Below the pieces are notes generated by a model. The model saw nothing but the letters and a program-made list of their open reading frames with translations, did no database searches and was not told where the DNA came from. This document shows positions 1-9,227 of a stretch of 64,000 bases of DNA, piece after piece; the first letter of the stretch is position 1; each line of letters opens with the position of its first letter. A program made the position numbers and the translations under genes. The stretch is taken from contig NZ_LQXS01000003.1 of the NCBI RefSeq assembly GCF_001586775.1, forward strand, positions 434,001 through 498,000, read 5' to 3'. This DNA is from Sphingobacterium populi (GTDB taxonomy: Bacteria > Bacteroidota > Bacteroidia > Sphingobacteriales > Sphingobacteriaceae).

Positions 1-3000
1 ACCAATAGCAATAAATTCTTTTCGTCTATCTCAACGCTGTCTCCTACAGAAATACTGCCAAAGTTGAGGGCGTCCGCTAAAATCTCGGTGCAAATATACG
101 ACAAATTATCGGTAACCGCTTCGCGGATTTCTGTGTTGTCGCTGATAGTCACTTGAATACGGTCGGTTACTGCAAATCCCTTATCCTTGCGAATATTTTG
201 AATTCTGTTGATTAATTCTCGCGCAAGACCTTCTTTTCGCAATTCTGGCGAGATATGTACGTCCAGTGCGACGGTCAATCTGCCTAGATTGGCTACTTGC
301 CAGCCTTCCACATCCTCCGCAATAATTTCGACATCTTCCAACGTAATGGTGTACGGTAGGTTGTTCAAAGCCAACTGATTGTTGGTTTCCAACGCCTGAA
401 TATCGGCTGCGCTGAAAGCTTTAATAGCCGAAGCTACTGTCTTCATATCCTTGCCTACCTTAGCGCCAAGGGCTTTAAAGTTTGGTTTAATTTTTTTCTT
501 TATGATGCCGGTGGTGTCTGTGATGAAATTTATTTTCTTGATATTCGTTTCCGATAAAATCAATTCTTGTACTTTTTCCACCTTTGCTTGGAAAGCATTG
601 TCCAACACCGGTAACAAAATCTTTTCTAAAGGCTGACGCACATTGATGCTCGTCTTCTTGCGCAGTGACAATGTCAAGGAAGAAATGTCTTGCGCCAAGC
701 GCATGCGCTCTTCTAAGTCGGTGTCAATCACATCAGTGCTGAATGTTGGAAAATCTGCCAAGTGCACGGATTCAAATGATTCTTTTTTCGTCGCATTATT
801 CAGATCAAGATATAAGTTATCCGCGAAGAAAGGTGCGATTGGCGCGATTAATTTAGAAAGCGTATCCAGACAAGTATACAAGGTTTGGTAGGCCGATATT
901 TTGTCGGCACTGTAATCTCCTTTCCAGAAACGACGACGGCACAGACGCACGTACCAGTTGCTTAGATTTTCATCCACAAACGTTTGAATCGCCCGTGCTG
1001 CTTTGGTCGGTTCGTATTCGTTGTAGTACGTATCGACTTCTTGCGTTAAACTATTTAGTAACGATAACACCCAACGATCGATCTCTGGGCGTTCGGCCAA
1101 TGCGATATCGGCTTCGCTGTAAGAGAATTTATCGATATTCGCGTACAACGCGAAGAATGCATACGTGTTGTAAATCGTTCCAAAGAATTTACGACGTACC
1201 TCATCTAACCCTTCCTCATTGAATTTCAAATTTTCCCAAGGCGATGCATTGCTGATCATGTACCAACGTGTGGCGTCGGCACTGTATTTTTCTAAAGTGC
1301 TGAATGGATCGACCGCGTTGCCCAATCGTTTGGACATCTTGTTGCCATTTTTATCCAAAACCAGGCCATTAGAGATGACGTTTTTGAACGCGACCGAATC
1401 TTTGACCATCGTAGAGATTGCATGCAAAGTGAAAAACCAGCCACGTGTTTGATCTACGCCTTCGGCGATAAAATCTGCCGGGAAAGCATTCAAGAAGTCT
1501 GGGTGGAACGGCATGTCCTCGCCAGCTGCCAATTTCTCCTGATCCAATCCCCATTGCGCGTATGGCATTGCGCCAGAATCGAACCATACATCGATTAGAT
1601 CTGGCTCGCGAAACAATTTCTGTCCGCCATCAGATACCAACACGATATCGTCCACGTATGGGCGGTGCAGATCCAGCTCTTCTGTGCCGAATTTATCCAA
1701 ATAAGATTGGTTCACCGCTTTCTCCTCGTCAGAAAGTGCAGCCGATTGTACAGCATCTTCCAAACGAGATTTTAGCTCTGCGATCGAACCGATACAGATT
1801 TCTTCATTCTCATCTTCACTACGCCAGATCGGAAGCGGTGTTCCCCAATAGCGTGAGCGCGATAGATTCCAATCCACCAAATTTTCCAACCAATTGCCAA
1901 AACGACCCGTTCCGGTCGATTCTGGTTTCCAGTTGATGGTTTTATTTAGTTCTACCAAACGATCTTTTACGGCCGTAGTGCGTATGAACCAACTATCCAG
2001 CGGATAGTACAAGATCGGCTTGTCGGTACGCCAACAGTGTGGGTAGGTGTGCTCATATTTCTTCACATCGAAGGCTTTGTTTTCTTCCTTCAGCTTGATT
2101 GCAATAAGCACATCCGTAGGGCGAAAATCTTTATCTGCGCGCTCTTCGGCACTGTAGTATTCTTCTTTCACGAAGCGACCACCGAAGTCGCTGATTTCTT
2201 TGACAAAGCGACCCGTACGATCTACCGTTGGTACGTCTTTGCCGTTTTCATCCTTTACCAAGATGCCCGGTACGCCGTGCTCTTTGGCTACACGAAAATC
2301 GTCTGCACCGTAAGTAGGTGAGGCGTGTACAATACCGGTACCATCTTCTGTCGTGACGAAATCTCCCGGAATAACGCGGAATGCTTTTTCGATCAACTCA
2401 TCAGAAGTGATGTACGGCATCAATTGATGATAGCGTAATCCTACCAGTTCCTCGCCTTTGAAATTGGCTACTATTTCCCAAGGGATGATTTTGTCGCCTA
2501 ATTTATAATCTTGAAACGACGCATCTTTCCCTTCGGCTTTGAAATGCTTGTTGATCAAGTTTTGCGCTAGCACAACAGATACGGGCTCGCCAGTATATTG
2601 ATTGAAAGTGCGCACTTTGACGTAGTCAATATTTTTACCAACGACCAAAGCTGTGTTGGAAGGTAAAGTCCATGGCGTAGTCGTCCAAGCGATGAAAGCG
2701 ACATCTTCTTCGGGAGTTTCTACTAAAGTGCCGATCAACGGATGCACTTGTCCTTTGTCCACTCTGAATTGAGCGACAATAGTCGTGTCTTTCACATCTT
2801 GATACGTGCCCGGTTGGTTAAGCTCGTGGGAGCTTAAACCTGTACCCGCTGCAGGCGAATAAGGTTGGATCGTATATCCTTTGTATAAATATCCTTTTTT
2901 GTACAGTTTCTGCAATAGAAACCACAAGGTCTCAATGTAGCTATTTTTGTAGGTGATATACGGGTTTTCCAAATCAACCCAGTAACCCATTTTCATCGTC

Positions 3001-3398
3001 AGATCGTTCCACACATCAGTGTAACGCATTACTTCATTGCGACAAGCTTCGTTGTAAGCTTCTACGGTGATTTTTTTACCGATATCTTCTTTGGTGATGC
3101 CTAATGTCTTTTCGACAGCGAGTTCGATCGGAAGACCATGCGTGTCCCAGCCTCCTTTACGTTTTACTTGAAAGCCTTTCAAAGTCTTGTAACGGCAGAA
3201 TATATCCTTAATCGCCCGAGCCATGACGTGATGGATGCCAGGCATACCATTCGCTGATGGCGGACCTTCGTAGAAAGTATAAGGCTTGCTGGCAGGGCGG
3301 TTCGAAATACTTTTTTCAAAGATATTATCCGACTCCCATCGCTTCAATACTTCCTTTCCTATTTCCGGTAGATTCAGTTGTTTATATTCTTTGTACAT
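1..3398 (-). CDS. ileS: Isoleucine--tRNA ligase (3' end cut by window edge)
   Basis: Class I aminoacyl-tRNA synthetase that charges tRNA-Ile in the cytosol and edits misactivated valine. I read an open frame of 1132 codons with no stop. The HIGH signature is present as GMPGIHH (residues 51-57), WDTHGLP follows at 84-90, and the KMSKR loop is at about 687-691, all in one frame. The frame runs off position 1; Bacteroidota IleRS are about 1130-1150 residues, so only the last few residues should be missing. The start is the ATG at 3398, which gives the usual N-terminus MYKEYKQLNL. No T-box leader is visible upstream. Confidence 0.97.
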   Translation of the reverse strand, partial: MYKEYKQLNLPEIGKEVLKRWESDNIFEKSISNRPASKPYTFYEGPPSANGMPGIHHVMARAIKDIFCRYKTLKGFQVKRKGGWDTHGLPIELAVEKTLGITKEDIGKKITVEAYNEACRNEVMRYTDVWNDLTMKMGYWVDLENPYITYKNSYIETLWFLLQKLYKKGYLYKGYTIQPYSPAAGTGLSSHELNQPGTYQDVKDTTIVAQFRVDKGQVHPLIGTLVETPEEDVAFIAWTTTPWTLPSNTALVVGKNIDYVKVRTFNQYTGEPVSVVLAQNLINKHFKAEGKDASFQDYKLGDKIIPWEIVANFKGEELVGLRYHQLMPYITSDELIEKAFRVIPGDFVTTEDGTGIVHASPTYGADDFRVAKEHGVPGILVKDENGKDVPTVDRTGRFVKEISDFGGRFVKEEYYSAEERADKDFRPTDVLIAIKLKEENKAFDVKKYEHTYPHCWRTDKPILYYPLDSWFIRTTAVKDRLVELNKTINWKPESTGTGRFGNWLENLVDWNLSRSRYWGTPLPIWRSEDENEEICIGSIAELKSRLEDAVQSAALSDEEKAVNQSYLDKFGTEELDLHRPYVDDIVLVSDGGQKLFREPDLIDVWFDSGAMPYAQWGLDQEKLAAGEDMPFHPDFLNAFPADFIAEGVDQTRGWFFTLHAISTMVKDSVAFKNVISNGLVLDKNGNKMSKRLGNAVDPFSTLEKYSADATRWYMISNASPWENLKFNEEGLDEVRRKFFGTIYNTYAFFALYANIDKFSYSEADIALAERPEIDRWVLSLLNSLTQEVDTYYNEYEPTKAARAIQTFVDENLSNWYVRLCRRRFWKGDYSADKISAYQTLYTCLDTLSKLIAPIAPFFADNLYLDLNNATKKESFESVHLADFPTFSTDVIDTDLEERMRLAQDISSLTLSLRKKTSINVRQPLEKILLPVLDNAFQAKVEKVQELILSETNIKKINFITDTTGIIKKKIKPNFKALGAKVGKDMKTVASAIKAFSAADIQALETNNQLALNNLPYTITLEDVEIIAEDVEGWQVANLGRLTVALDVHISPELRKEGLARELINRIQNIRKDKGFAVTDRIQVTISDNTEIREAVTDNLSYICTEILADALNFGSISVGDSVEIDEKNLLLL

Positions 3399-3713
3399 GA
3401 CGTGTATTATCAGTTTTTAAAGGTCGCTAATTTACATATTTTCGACGAAAGGATGAACCTGCATTCCAGATCGTTGAAATATCGTTTTTAAGTGGATGCG
3501 AACGTTGATTGTTGAAAGAGAAAAAGGATTTATGAAGCGGCGCTCATCGTTTGTGTAGGCGATGTGTAATACAGACGATGCTAAGAAGCGCTTTGCATAA
3601 ATGCTGTGATCGAAAAAGGCATTTATTCGCACCTAATGCAGGTAGAATAAACGCCTTTAATCGCTAAATCACTCCAATGAGTGGTATATCAAATAGGATG
3701 CGCTAATAAAGCA
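3399..3713. other. Intergenic stretch ileS / Fe-S carrier
   Basis: About 315 bases without a credible gene. A 66-codon frame on the minus strand (3432-3632) has no recognisable domain, overlaps a hairpin, and is not supported. The only structure I see is the terminator hairpin at 3613-3658; the ileS promoter must lie in the remainder but no clear TAnnTTTG box stands out. Confidence 0.6.
3613..3658 (-). terminator. Rho-independent terminator of the Fe-S carrier gene
   Basis: A 13-bp inverted repeat (one G-U pair) with a short inner CCT/AGG stem in the loop, followed on the minus strand by five T residues. It lies 56 bases past the stop of the upstream gene on that strand. Confidence 0.8.
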
Positions 3714-4067
3714 CTAAGCCGAGAATGAACTTCCGCAACCACAGGTGCTAGAAGCATTGGGGTTATTGAAAGTAAATCCTCTGGCATCCAATCCGTTCTT
3801 AAAGTCTACTTCCATACCGGCAAGGTACAGCCCATGTCCTTTATTCATAAAAATACGGATGCCTTCAATATTGTATTCGCTATCGCCTTCCTTTTTTTGG
3901 TCGAAGCCCAAAAGGTAGCTCATGCCAGAGCATCCACCGCCTTCTACACCTACACGCAAACCAAAATCAGGACTAATCTCTTGCTGATCTATCAGTTTTC
4001 GTAATTCTTTTATAGCTCCTTCCGTCAACGTAAGAGGTGCCGGAGCTACTATACTTTCTGTACTCAT
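3714..4067 (-). CDS. A-type iron-sulfur carrier (HesB/IscA/ErpA family)
   Basis: Small cytosolic protein that accepts Fe-S clusters from a scaffold and passes them to apo-enzymes. At 117 residues it has family length and the three invariant cysteines: C46 in GGGCSGMSY and the C-terminal CGC pair C109/C111. It stands alone, between ileS and the divergent glyA, with no isc or suf genes beside it. Family membership is certain; whether it is the SufA, IscA or ErpA counterpart cannot be told from the sequence, so no symbol is given. Confidence 0.93.
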   Translation of the reverse strand: MSTESIVAPAPLTLTEGAIKELRKLIDQQEISPDFGLRVGVEGGGCSGMSYLLGFDQKKEGDSEYNIEGIRIFMNKGHGLYLAGMEVDFKNGLDARGFTFNNPNASSTCGCGSSFSA

Positions 4068-4234
4068 AATCCTTACCTTTTAATCTTTAATCCTTAACAA
4101 AAATACACATTTTTTAATACAATATTTTGGGCGCTATGTTTTTGACAATAGTGCTACATTTCAATGATATCGTACCTGCATTGATTAGATCATTAAAATA
4201 GCACGAGATTTTAGATAAGTTCTTAAATAAGAAG

Positions 4235-4242
4235 TATATTTG
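4235..4242 (+). promoter_or_regulatory. glyA -7 box
   Basis: TATATTTG matches the Bacteroidota TAnnTTTG box. The expected start of transcription is about 4248, leaving a leader of about 40 nt before glyA. No clear -33 TTG is seen at the usual distance. Confidence 0.65.
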
Positions 4243-4288
4243 CTCACAATTATTAAAAGAGTAAAATCTACTAAAATTTACATACAAC

Positions 4289-5560
4289 ATGGAAAGAGAT
4301 CAGGCTATATTTAATCTGATAGCTGAGGAGCTAAAACGTCAAGAAGAGGGTATTGAGTTAATTGCCTCAGAAAACTTTGTGAGCAAGCAAGTGATGGAAG
4401 CTGCTGGTTCTGTTTTAACGAACAAATATGCAGAAGGCTTGCCGGGCAAACGCTATTATGGTGGCTGTGAAGTCGTTGACCAGATTGAAGATATCGCTAT
4501 TGATCGTGCTAAGCAACTTTTCGGTGCGCAATGGGTGAATGTACAACCACACTCAGGAGCGCAGGCAAATGCTGCGGTATTTTTAGCCATCCTTAAGCCG
4601 GGCGATAAGATTCTGGGTTTTGACCTATCGCATGGCGGTCACTTGACACATGGATCTCCAGTAAACTTTTCGGGTAAATTGTATGAGCCACATTTCTATG
4701 GTGTTGTAAAAGAAACAGGATTGATCGATTACGATCAATTGGAGGAAACGGCACGCCGCGAGAAACCTAAAGTAATTATCTGTGGGGCTTCTTCGTACTC
4801 ACGCGATTGGGATTATGCACGTATTCGCAAAGTAGCGGATGAAGTGGGCGCTTTAGTGGTAGCCGATATCTCGCATCCAGCTGGATTGATCGCACGCGGT
4901 TTATTGACCGATCCACTTCCACACTGTCACATCGTAACCACGACAACGCACAAAACATTGCGCGGGCCACGTGGCGGTATGATCATGGTTGGACAAGATT
5001 TCGAAAATCCTTGGGGAATCAAAGGACCTAAAGGCGATGTTCGTACGATTACACAATTATTAGATCTTGCGGTCTTCCCAGGTACACAAGGTGGTCCATT
5101 GGAGCATACGATCGCTGCTAAAGCAATTGCTTATGGCGAAGCATTGAGCGATTCATACATGGATTACATCGTACAGGTGAAGAAAAATGCTGCTGCTTTG
5201 GCCAAATTCTTTGTAGAGAAAGATTATCACATCATTTCAGGAGGTACAGACAATCACCTGATGTTGGTCGATCTTCGCAACAAAGATATCTCTGGTAAAG
5301 AAGCCGAAGCGGTATTAGACAAAGCGGGTATCACGACCAATAAGAATATGGTTCCTTTTGATACGCGCTCTCCATTCGTTACGTCAGGCGTGCGTTTTGG
5401 TACAGCAGCGATCACGACTCGTGGTATCAAAGAGCAGGAAATTGTTCAAATTGGTGAATTGATTGATGAAGCATTAGTAAATGCTGGAAATGATGCGCAA
5501 TTAGCGGCTATCCACGGTAAGGTGGTCGAATTGATGGGACAATTCCCTCTTTATAAATAG
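4289..5560 (+). CDS. glyA: Serine hydroxymethyltransferase
   Basis: PLP enzyme converting serine and tetrahydrofolate to glycine and 5,10-methylene-THF; the main cytosolic source of one-carbon units. At 423 residues it has full family length. The PLP-binding lysine is K222 in the motif [14 protein letters not shown], and D193/H196 sit in the [10 protein letters not shown] motif that stacks on and protonates the cofactor. Single gene with its own promoter and terminator. The one-carbon units it makes also feed purine synthesis, whose purE/purK genes lie 1 kb downstream on the other strand. Confidence 0.98.
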   Translation: MERDQAIFNLIAEELKRQEEGIELIASENFVSKQVMEAAGSVLTNKYAEGLPGKRYYGGCEVVDQIEDIAIDRAKQLFGAQWVNVQPHSGAQANAAVFLAILKPGDKILGFDLSHGGHLTHGSPVNFSGKLYEPHFYGVVKETGLIDYDQLEETARREKPKVIICGASSYSRDWDYARIRKVADEVGALVVADISHPAGLIARGLLTDPLPHCHIVTTTTHKTLRGPRGGMIMVGQDFENPWGIKGPKGDVRTITQLLDLAVFPGTQGGPLEHTIAAKAIAYGEALSDSYMDYIVQVKKNAAALAKFFVEKDYHIISGGTDNHLMLVDLRNKDISGKEAEAVLDKAGITTNKNMVPFDTRSPFVTSGVRFGTAAITTRGIKEQEIVQIGELIDEALVNAGNDAQLAAIHGKVVELMGQFPLYK

Positions 5561-5580
5561 TATTGTAAAATACCTGATGT

Positions 5581-5615
5581 AAATAGCTCCATTCTCAAAA
5601 AGTGGAGCTATTTTT
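5581..5615 (+). terminator. glyA terminator
   Basis: An 11-bp perfect stem (AAATAGCTCCA and its complement) with an 11-nt loop and a T tail, 20 bases after the glyA stop. Confidence 0.85.
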
Positions 5616-5654
5616 GTTATGATACAGTGTGAATAAACGTTAAAATAATCGCAC

Positions 5655-5662
5655 TATATTTG
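5655..5662 (+). promoter_or_regulatory. -7 box of the sigma-factor gene
   Basis: TATATTTG box, about 110 nt before the start codon, implying a leader of about 100 nt. No matching -33 element is evident. Confidence 0.55.
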
Positions 5663-5771
5663 AATAGTCAATTTTTTTGATTCAATTTGGTGACACTAAA
5701 CATATAGACTTCGCCTATCGAAACAACACTACGCAAAAAGGACATAAAACTCTTAGCATTAGGAGACCATT

Positions 5772-6362
5772 ATGAAAATATTTAACAAATTGAGCGATCA
5801 AGAGTTGATCCAAGCGTATGTTTCAGGGGATGAAAGAGCCCTTCAGGTTCTTTTAGAACGGCATAAATCGAAGATTTATACATCGATCTACCTACAGGTG
5901 AAAGATGATTTTTTAGCTGAAGACATTTTCCAAGAAACTTTTATCAAAGTAATTAATACCTTACAGGCGGGGCGTTATAATGACGAAGGTAAGTTTTTGC
6001 CTTGGGTAATGCGTATTGCACATAATATGGTTATTGATCATTTCCGTAAGGAGAAGCGAGCACCATCGGTAGTGAATAATGATGGATTTGATATTTTTGA
6101 GGTGCTGCAGTTTTCGGACGACAATGCTGAATCCAAGTTGGTAAAAGACCAGCGCGATGTAGATCTTAAAAAATTAATCCAGCTTCTGCCCGACGATCAG
6201 AAAGAAGTACTCATTATGCGCCACTTTTGCGATATGAGCTTCAAAGATATTGCTGATGTGACGGAAGTAAGTATTAATACGGCTTTAGGCCGTATGCGGT
6301 ATGCCTTGAGCAATCTGCGAAAAATGATCGAAGATCATCAAATGATATTGCAAACGGGATAG
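5772..6362 (+). CDS. RNA polymerase sigma factor, sigma-70 family (ECF type)
   Basis: Two-domain sigma factor of 196 residues. Region 2 covers roughly residues 23-97, including the core-binding EDIFQETFIKV stretch and the -10 recognition helix around MVIDHFRKEKR. Region 4 covers about 135-187, with the helix-turn-helix MSFKDIADVTEVSINTALGR. No anti-sigma gene (transmembrane FecR/RskA-like) lies next to it, which is unusual for an ECF sigma under membrane control and suggests a broadly active or separately regulated factor (inference). A long leader of about 100 nt precedes it. The target regulon is unknown. Confidence 0.92.
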   Translation: MKIFNKLSDQELIQAYVSGDERALQVLLERHKSKIYTSIYLQVKDDFLAEDIFQETFIKVINTLQAGRYNDEGKFLPWVMRIAHNMVIDHFRKEKRAPSVVNNDGFDIFEVLQFSDDNAESKLVKDQRDVDLKKLIQLLPDDQKEVLIMRHFCDMSFKDIADVTEVSINTALGRMRYALSNLRKMIEDHQMILQTG

Positions 6363-6394
6363 TAATGGCCTTAATAGGCTTTACTATCCCGTTT
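6352..6394. terminator. Bidirectional terminator between the sigma-factor gene and purE
   Basis: A 14-bp perfect outer stem plus an inner GCC/GGC stem. The left arm includes the stop codon of the sigma-factor gene. It serves converging transcripts. Confidence 0.7.
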
Positions 6395-6419
6395 AATTTG
6401 GTCAGCAGTTAACGGCTGT

Positions 6420-6926
6420 TTAGAAGTCAGTATTCTCTACTTCCGTAGCAGATTGCTCTACTTTTTCTTTTAGATCAGCCTTAAAAGCAATCAATCTTTC
6501 CGCAATTTTATGATCGGCAATAGCCACCATTTGCGCAGCCAGAATACCGGCATTCTTTGCAGCATTGAGCGCTACTGTAGCAACAGGTATACCGTTAGGC
6601 ATTTGTAAAATAGATAATATAGAATCCCAACCATCTATTGAATTAGAGGATTTTACAGGAACACCAATAACGGGCAAGTGCGTAATCGATGCGACCATTC
6701 CAGGCAAGTGAGCCGCGCCGCCAGCACCAGCAATAATTACTTTTAAACCACGTTCGGCAGCTGCATTGGCATAATCAAACATACGCTGCGGAGTACGATG
6801 CGCGGATACGACTGATACTTCAAAAGATACCTCTAGATGTTTTAGTACGTCGATAGCATCTTGCATCACTGGAAGATCAGATTTACTGCCCATGATGATG
6901 CCAATTAACGGTTTATTTGTGCTCAT
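6420..6926 (-). CDS. purE: 5-(carboxyamino)imidazole ribonucleotide mutase
   Basis: Class I PurE converts N5-CAIR to CAIR in de novo purine synthesis. The 168-residue protein has GIIMGSKSDLPVM near the N-terminus (substrate phosphate loop), SVVSAHRTPQRM with the catalytic His, and GAGGAAHLPGMVA. Its ATG overlaps the purK stop by one base (TAATG), so the pair is translationally coupled and catalyses two successive steps. Last gene of the nuoA-nuoB-purK-purE cluster. Confidence 0.97.
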   Translation of the reverse strand: MSTNKPLIGIIMGSKSDLPVMQDAIDVLKHLEVSFEVSVVSAHRTPQRMFDYANAAAERGLKVIIAGAGGAAHLPGMVASITHLPVIGVPVKSSNSIDGWDSILSILQMPNGIPVATVALNAAKNAGILAAQMVAIADHKIAERLIAFKADLKEKVEQSATEVENTDF

Positions 6927-8068
6927 TATGCTTTAACTTTTAAAATGGATTGTACTTTACGTGCGTTCGTAATAGCTTTTTCACGATCCTCGTTGACGAT
7001 ACAGACATGTCCCATTTTGCGAAACGGTTTAGTGATTTTTTTTCCATAAAGGTGCAAGTAAACACCATCGATGCTAAGAATCTCTTCTACTCCCTCGTAC
7101 TTAGCCAAACCTTCGTAACCATCTTCGCCCAACACGTTGATCATTACGGCATGCTGAAGATTGTCTGTATTGCCTAGTGGCAAATTGAAAATCGCACGTA
7201 AATGCTGATTGAATTGAGAAGTAACGTTGCCTTCAATTGTTTGATGACCGCTGTTGTGTGGTCTTGGAGCCAGTTCGTTCACAAGGATTTCACCTGTTTT
7301 CGTCAAGAACATTTCTACCGCCAATACGCCAACTATCTGCAAATCGTTCGCAATTTTTTTAGCAATTTCTTCGGCTTCGGCTTGTATTTCTTTAGAGTAC
7401 GTAGAAGGAGAGATCAGAAATTCTACTAAGTTAGCTTGTGGATTGAATTCCATCTCTACCATTGGAAAAGTGCTCACATCGCCGTGGTCGTTACGAGCTA
7501 CGATGATGGCAATTTCCTTTTCAAAGTCAACCATTTTTTCGATAATGGAAGGTTCTGGAAAAGCGGTTTGATGATCTATGGCGCTATTGATTTTCTTCAC
7601 ACCTTTGCCATCATAACCATCTTTACGTAGTTTCTGTATATAGGGGAACGCCCAATCTATTTGCTTTAGACCTTCATTGGCCGACACAAATTGGAATGCT
7701 GCGGTTGGAATATCATTTTGTTTAAAGAATTGTTTTTGCAATCCTTTATCCTGAATCAAGCGGATAACGCGTGATTGTGGATACACTAGTACGCCTTCAT
7801 CTTCTAGTTTTTCCAGGGCGTCTACATTTACTTTCTCGATTTCGATCGTGATCATATCTAGACCTTTACCGAAATTGTACACGGTGTCAAAGTCGGATAG
7901 TGAACCGACTTCGAAGTGGTTACAGAGTCGTTTGCAAGGGGCATTCTGGTCGGGATCCAACACGTGAATATTCACGTTGTAATTAATCGCGTCTTGGATA
8001 AGCATGCGGCCTAATTGGCCACCGCCCAGAATACCCAAACGTAAGTCCCCATAAAAATCTTTTCCCAT
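6926..8068 (-). CDS. purK: 5-(carboxyamino)imidazole ribonucleotide synthase
   Basis: ATP-grasp enzyme that makes N5-CAIR from AIR, ATP and bicarbonate. The 380-residue protein starts with a Rossmann-like LGILGGGQLGRML motif (residues 12-24), followed by the ATP-grasp core, including KLRKDGYDGKGV and the metal-binding VNELAPRPHNSGH stretch near residue 270. One base separates it from the nuoB stop upstream, and it overlaps purE downstream. The order purK-purE is the reverse of the E. coli purEK operon. Confidence 0.97.
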   Translation of the reverse strand: MGKDFYGDLRLGILGGGQLGRMLIQDAINYNVNIHVLDPDQNAPCKRLCNHFEVGSLSDFDTVYNFGKGLDMITIEIEKVNVDALEKLEDEGVLVYPQSRVIRLIQDKGLQKQFFKQNDIPTAAFQFVSANEGLKQIDWAFPYIQKLRKDGYDGKGVKKINSAIDHQTAFPEPSIIEKMVDFEKEIAIIVARNDHGDVSTFPMVEMEFNPQANLVEFLISPSTYSKEIQAEAEEIAKKIANDLQIVGVLAVEMFLTKTGEILVNELAPRPHNSGHQTIEGNVTSQFNQHLRAIFNLPLGNTDNLQHAVMINVLGEDGYEGLAKYEGVEEILSIDGVYLHLYGKKITKPFRKMGHVCIVNEDREKAITNARKVQSILKVKA

Positions 8069-8069
8069 A

Positions 8070-8582
8070 TTATGTGTTTGATACTGCTTGCGGGAAGATA
8101 TTATCCTTGAGCAGGTTTTGTTTTTCTATTATTTTTTGTAATTCTAAAAATGCGCCAATCAATGCTTCTGGCCTCGGTGGGCAGCCTTGCACGTACACAT
8201 CTACTGGAATAATTTTGTCTACGCCTTTTACTACATGATAGCCATGCTGCCAGTAAGGTCCGCCGCAATTGGAGCAGGAACCCATCGAGATTACATACCT
8301 CGGCTCGGGCATTTGCTCGTACAATTTCTTGATCCGATCTGCCATTTTGAAGGTTACTGTCCCGGCGATTATCATCACATCCGACTGGCGGGGCGAAGGC
8401 CGAGGGAAAACGCCAAGTCGATCTAAATCGTAGTTGGCTGCCATGGCGCCCATCATTTCAATAGCACAACAAGCGATCCCGAAACTAAGCGGCCAAAGGG
8501 AAGAAAGCCGAGCCCAGTTCAATAGGTCGTCCATCTTGGCGATCATAACACCGCCTTGTTGTCCTGCTTGCTCCATGTTCAT
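8070..8582 (-). CDS. nuoB: NADH-quinone oxidoreductase subunit B
   Basis: Peripheral-arm subunit of respiratory complex I that carries the terminal 4Fe-4S cluster N2, next to the quinone site. The 170-residue protein has all four ligands: the tandem pair C38/C39 in [12 protein letters not shown]103 in GSCSNCGG, and C134 in [11 protein letters not shown]. Its start overlaps the nuoA stop by one base. It is followed by purK after a single base rather than by nuoC, so the rest of complex I must be elsewhere or absent. The ligands are intact, so it looks functional. Confidence 0.96.
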   Translation of the reverse strand: MNMEQAGQQGGVMIAKMDDLLNWARLSSLWPLSFGIACCAIEMMGAMAANYDLDRLGVFPRPSPRQSDVMIIAGTVTFKMADRIKKLYEQMPEPRYVISMGSCSNCGGPYWQHGYHVVKGVDKIIPVDVYVQGCPPRPEALIGAFLELQKIIEKQNLLKDNIFPQAVSNT

Positions 8583-9169
8583 TAATCTTTAGCTTTTTTG
8601 AAACGAGGTGTAAAACCAGGCTTTGCAAGCGCGGGTTTTTCTGCCTTCACCGGTTCGGTTTGTTCCGAAGTAATTTGCTGATAGCTCCGTATGCTGTATG
8701 TCTTCTGGTTGATAGAATCGTACGCAGATGCTGGAATAGGTACATCTACGCGTGGAATCTCTGTCTTCGGTTTGATCCAATTAAGATCTCCATTTTTCCA
8801 AACGTACACCAATCCGACGATCAAAATGCCGATAAAGATCGCCATCTCAATCATCGTAAACCATCCCCATCTCCCGTCCCAGGCGATAAATTCTGCATTA
8901 CCAAAAACAGTTGCCCAAGGAAAAATAAAGATCAATTCTACATCGAAGAGTAAGAAAACTAGCGCAACAACATAAAATCGAGGGTTAAACTGAACCCACG
9001 ATGTTCCACGTGCTTCTTCACCACATTCGTATGTGCTTTGTTTGATGGGATTAGGTTTCTTAGGGGATATCAGCTTAGCCATGAAGATGGTACCACACAC
9101 CAAAATAAGGCCTACTATCGCAAGGGATAGTATTTTTCCATATTCTGATAACTGTGCGGGGTCATCCAT
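8582..9169 (-). CDS. nuoA: NADH-quinone oxidoreductase subunit A, with C-terminal extension
   Basis: Small membrane subunit at the hinge between the two arms of complex I. Three hydrophobic helices are seen near residues 11-31, 66-88 and 98-124, with the conserved YECGEE loop (about 47-52) that lines the quinone channel and the [13 protein letters not shown] motif. Residues beyond about 128 form a polar Lys/Pro/Glu-rich tail of about 65 residues that the roughly 120-residue canonical NuoA lacks; I recall longer NuoA in some Bacteroidota but cannot verify it here. First gene of nuoA-nuoB-purK-purE, 58 bases after ffh, with its own -7 box. Confidence 0.94.
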   Translation of the reverse strand: MDDPAQLSEYGKILSLAIVGLILVCGTIFMAKLISPKKPNPIKQSTYECGEEARGTSWVQFNPRFYVVALVFLLFDVELIFIFPWATVFGNAEFIAWDGRWGWFTMIEMAIFIGILIVGLVYVWKNGDLNWIKPKTEIPRVDVPIPASAYDSINQKTYSIRSYQQITSEQTEPVKAEKPALAKPGFTPRFKKAKD

Positions 9170-9173
9170 ATCA

Positions 9174-9181
9174 CAAAGTTA
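9174..9181 (-). promoter_or_regulatory. nuoA -7 box, abutting the start codon
   Basis: TAACTTTG on the minus strand; its G lies 5 bases before the nuoA ATG, so a transcript from it would be leaderless or nearly so. No good -33 match. Confidence 0.5.
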
Positions 9182-9227
9182 AGGAAAATGTCCTTGTCCG
9201 AGAAATAAAAGAGATGTATGTGCTTTC

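Noticed and set aside
3432..3632. 66-codon minus-strand frame in the ileS/Fe-S carrier gap
   Set aside because: No domain, no promoter box, overlaps a terminator hairpin (3613-3658).
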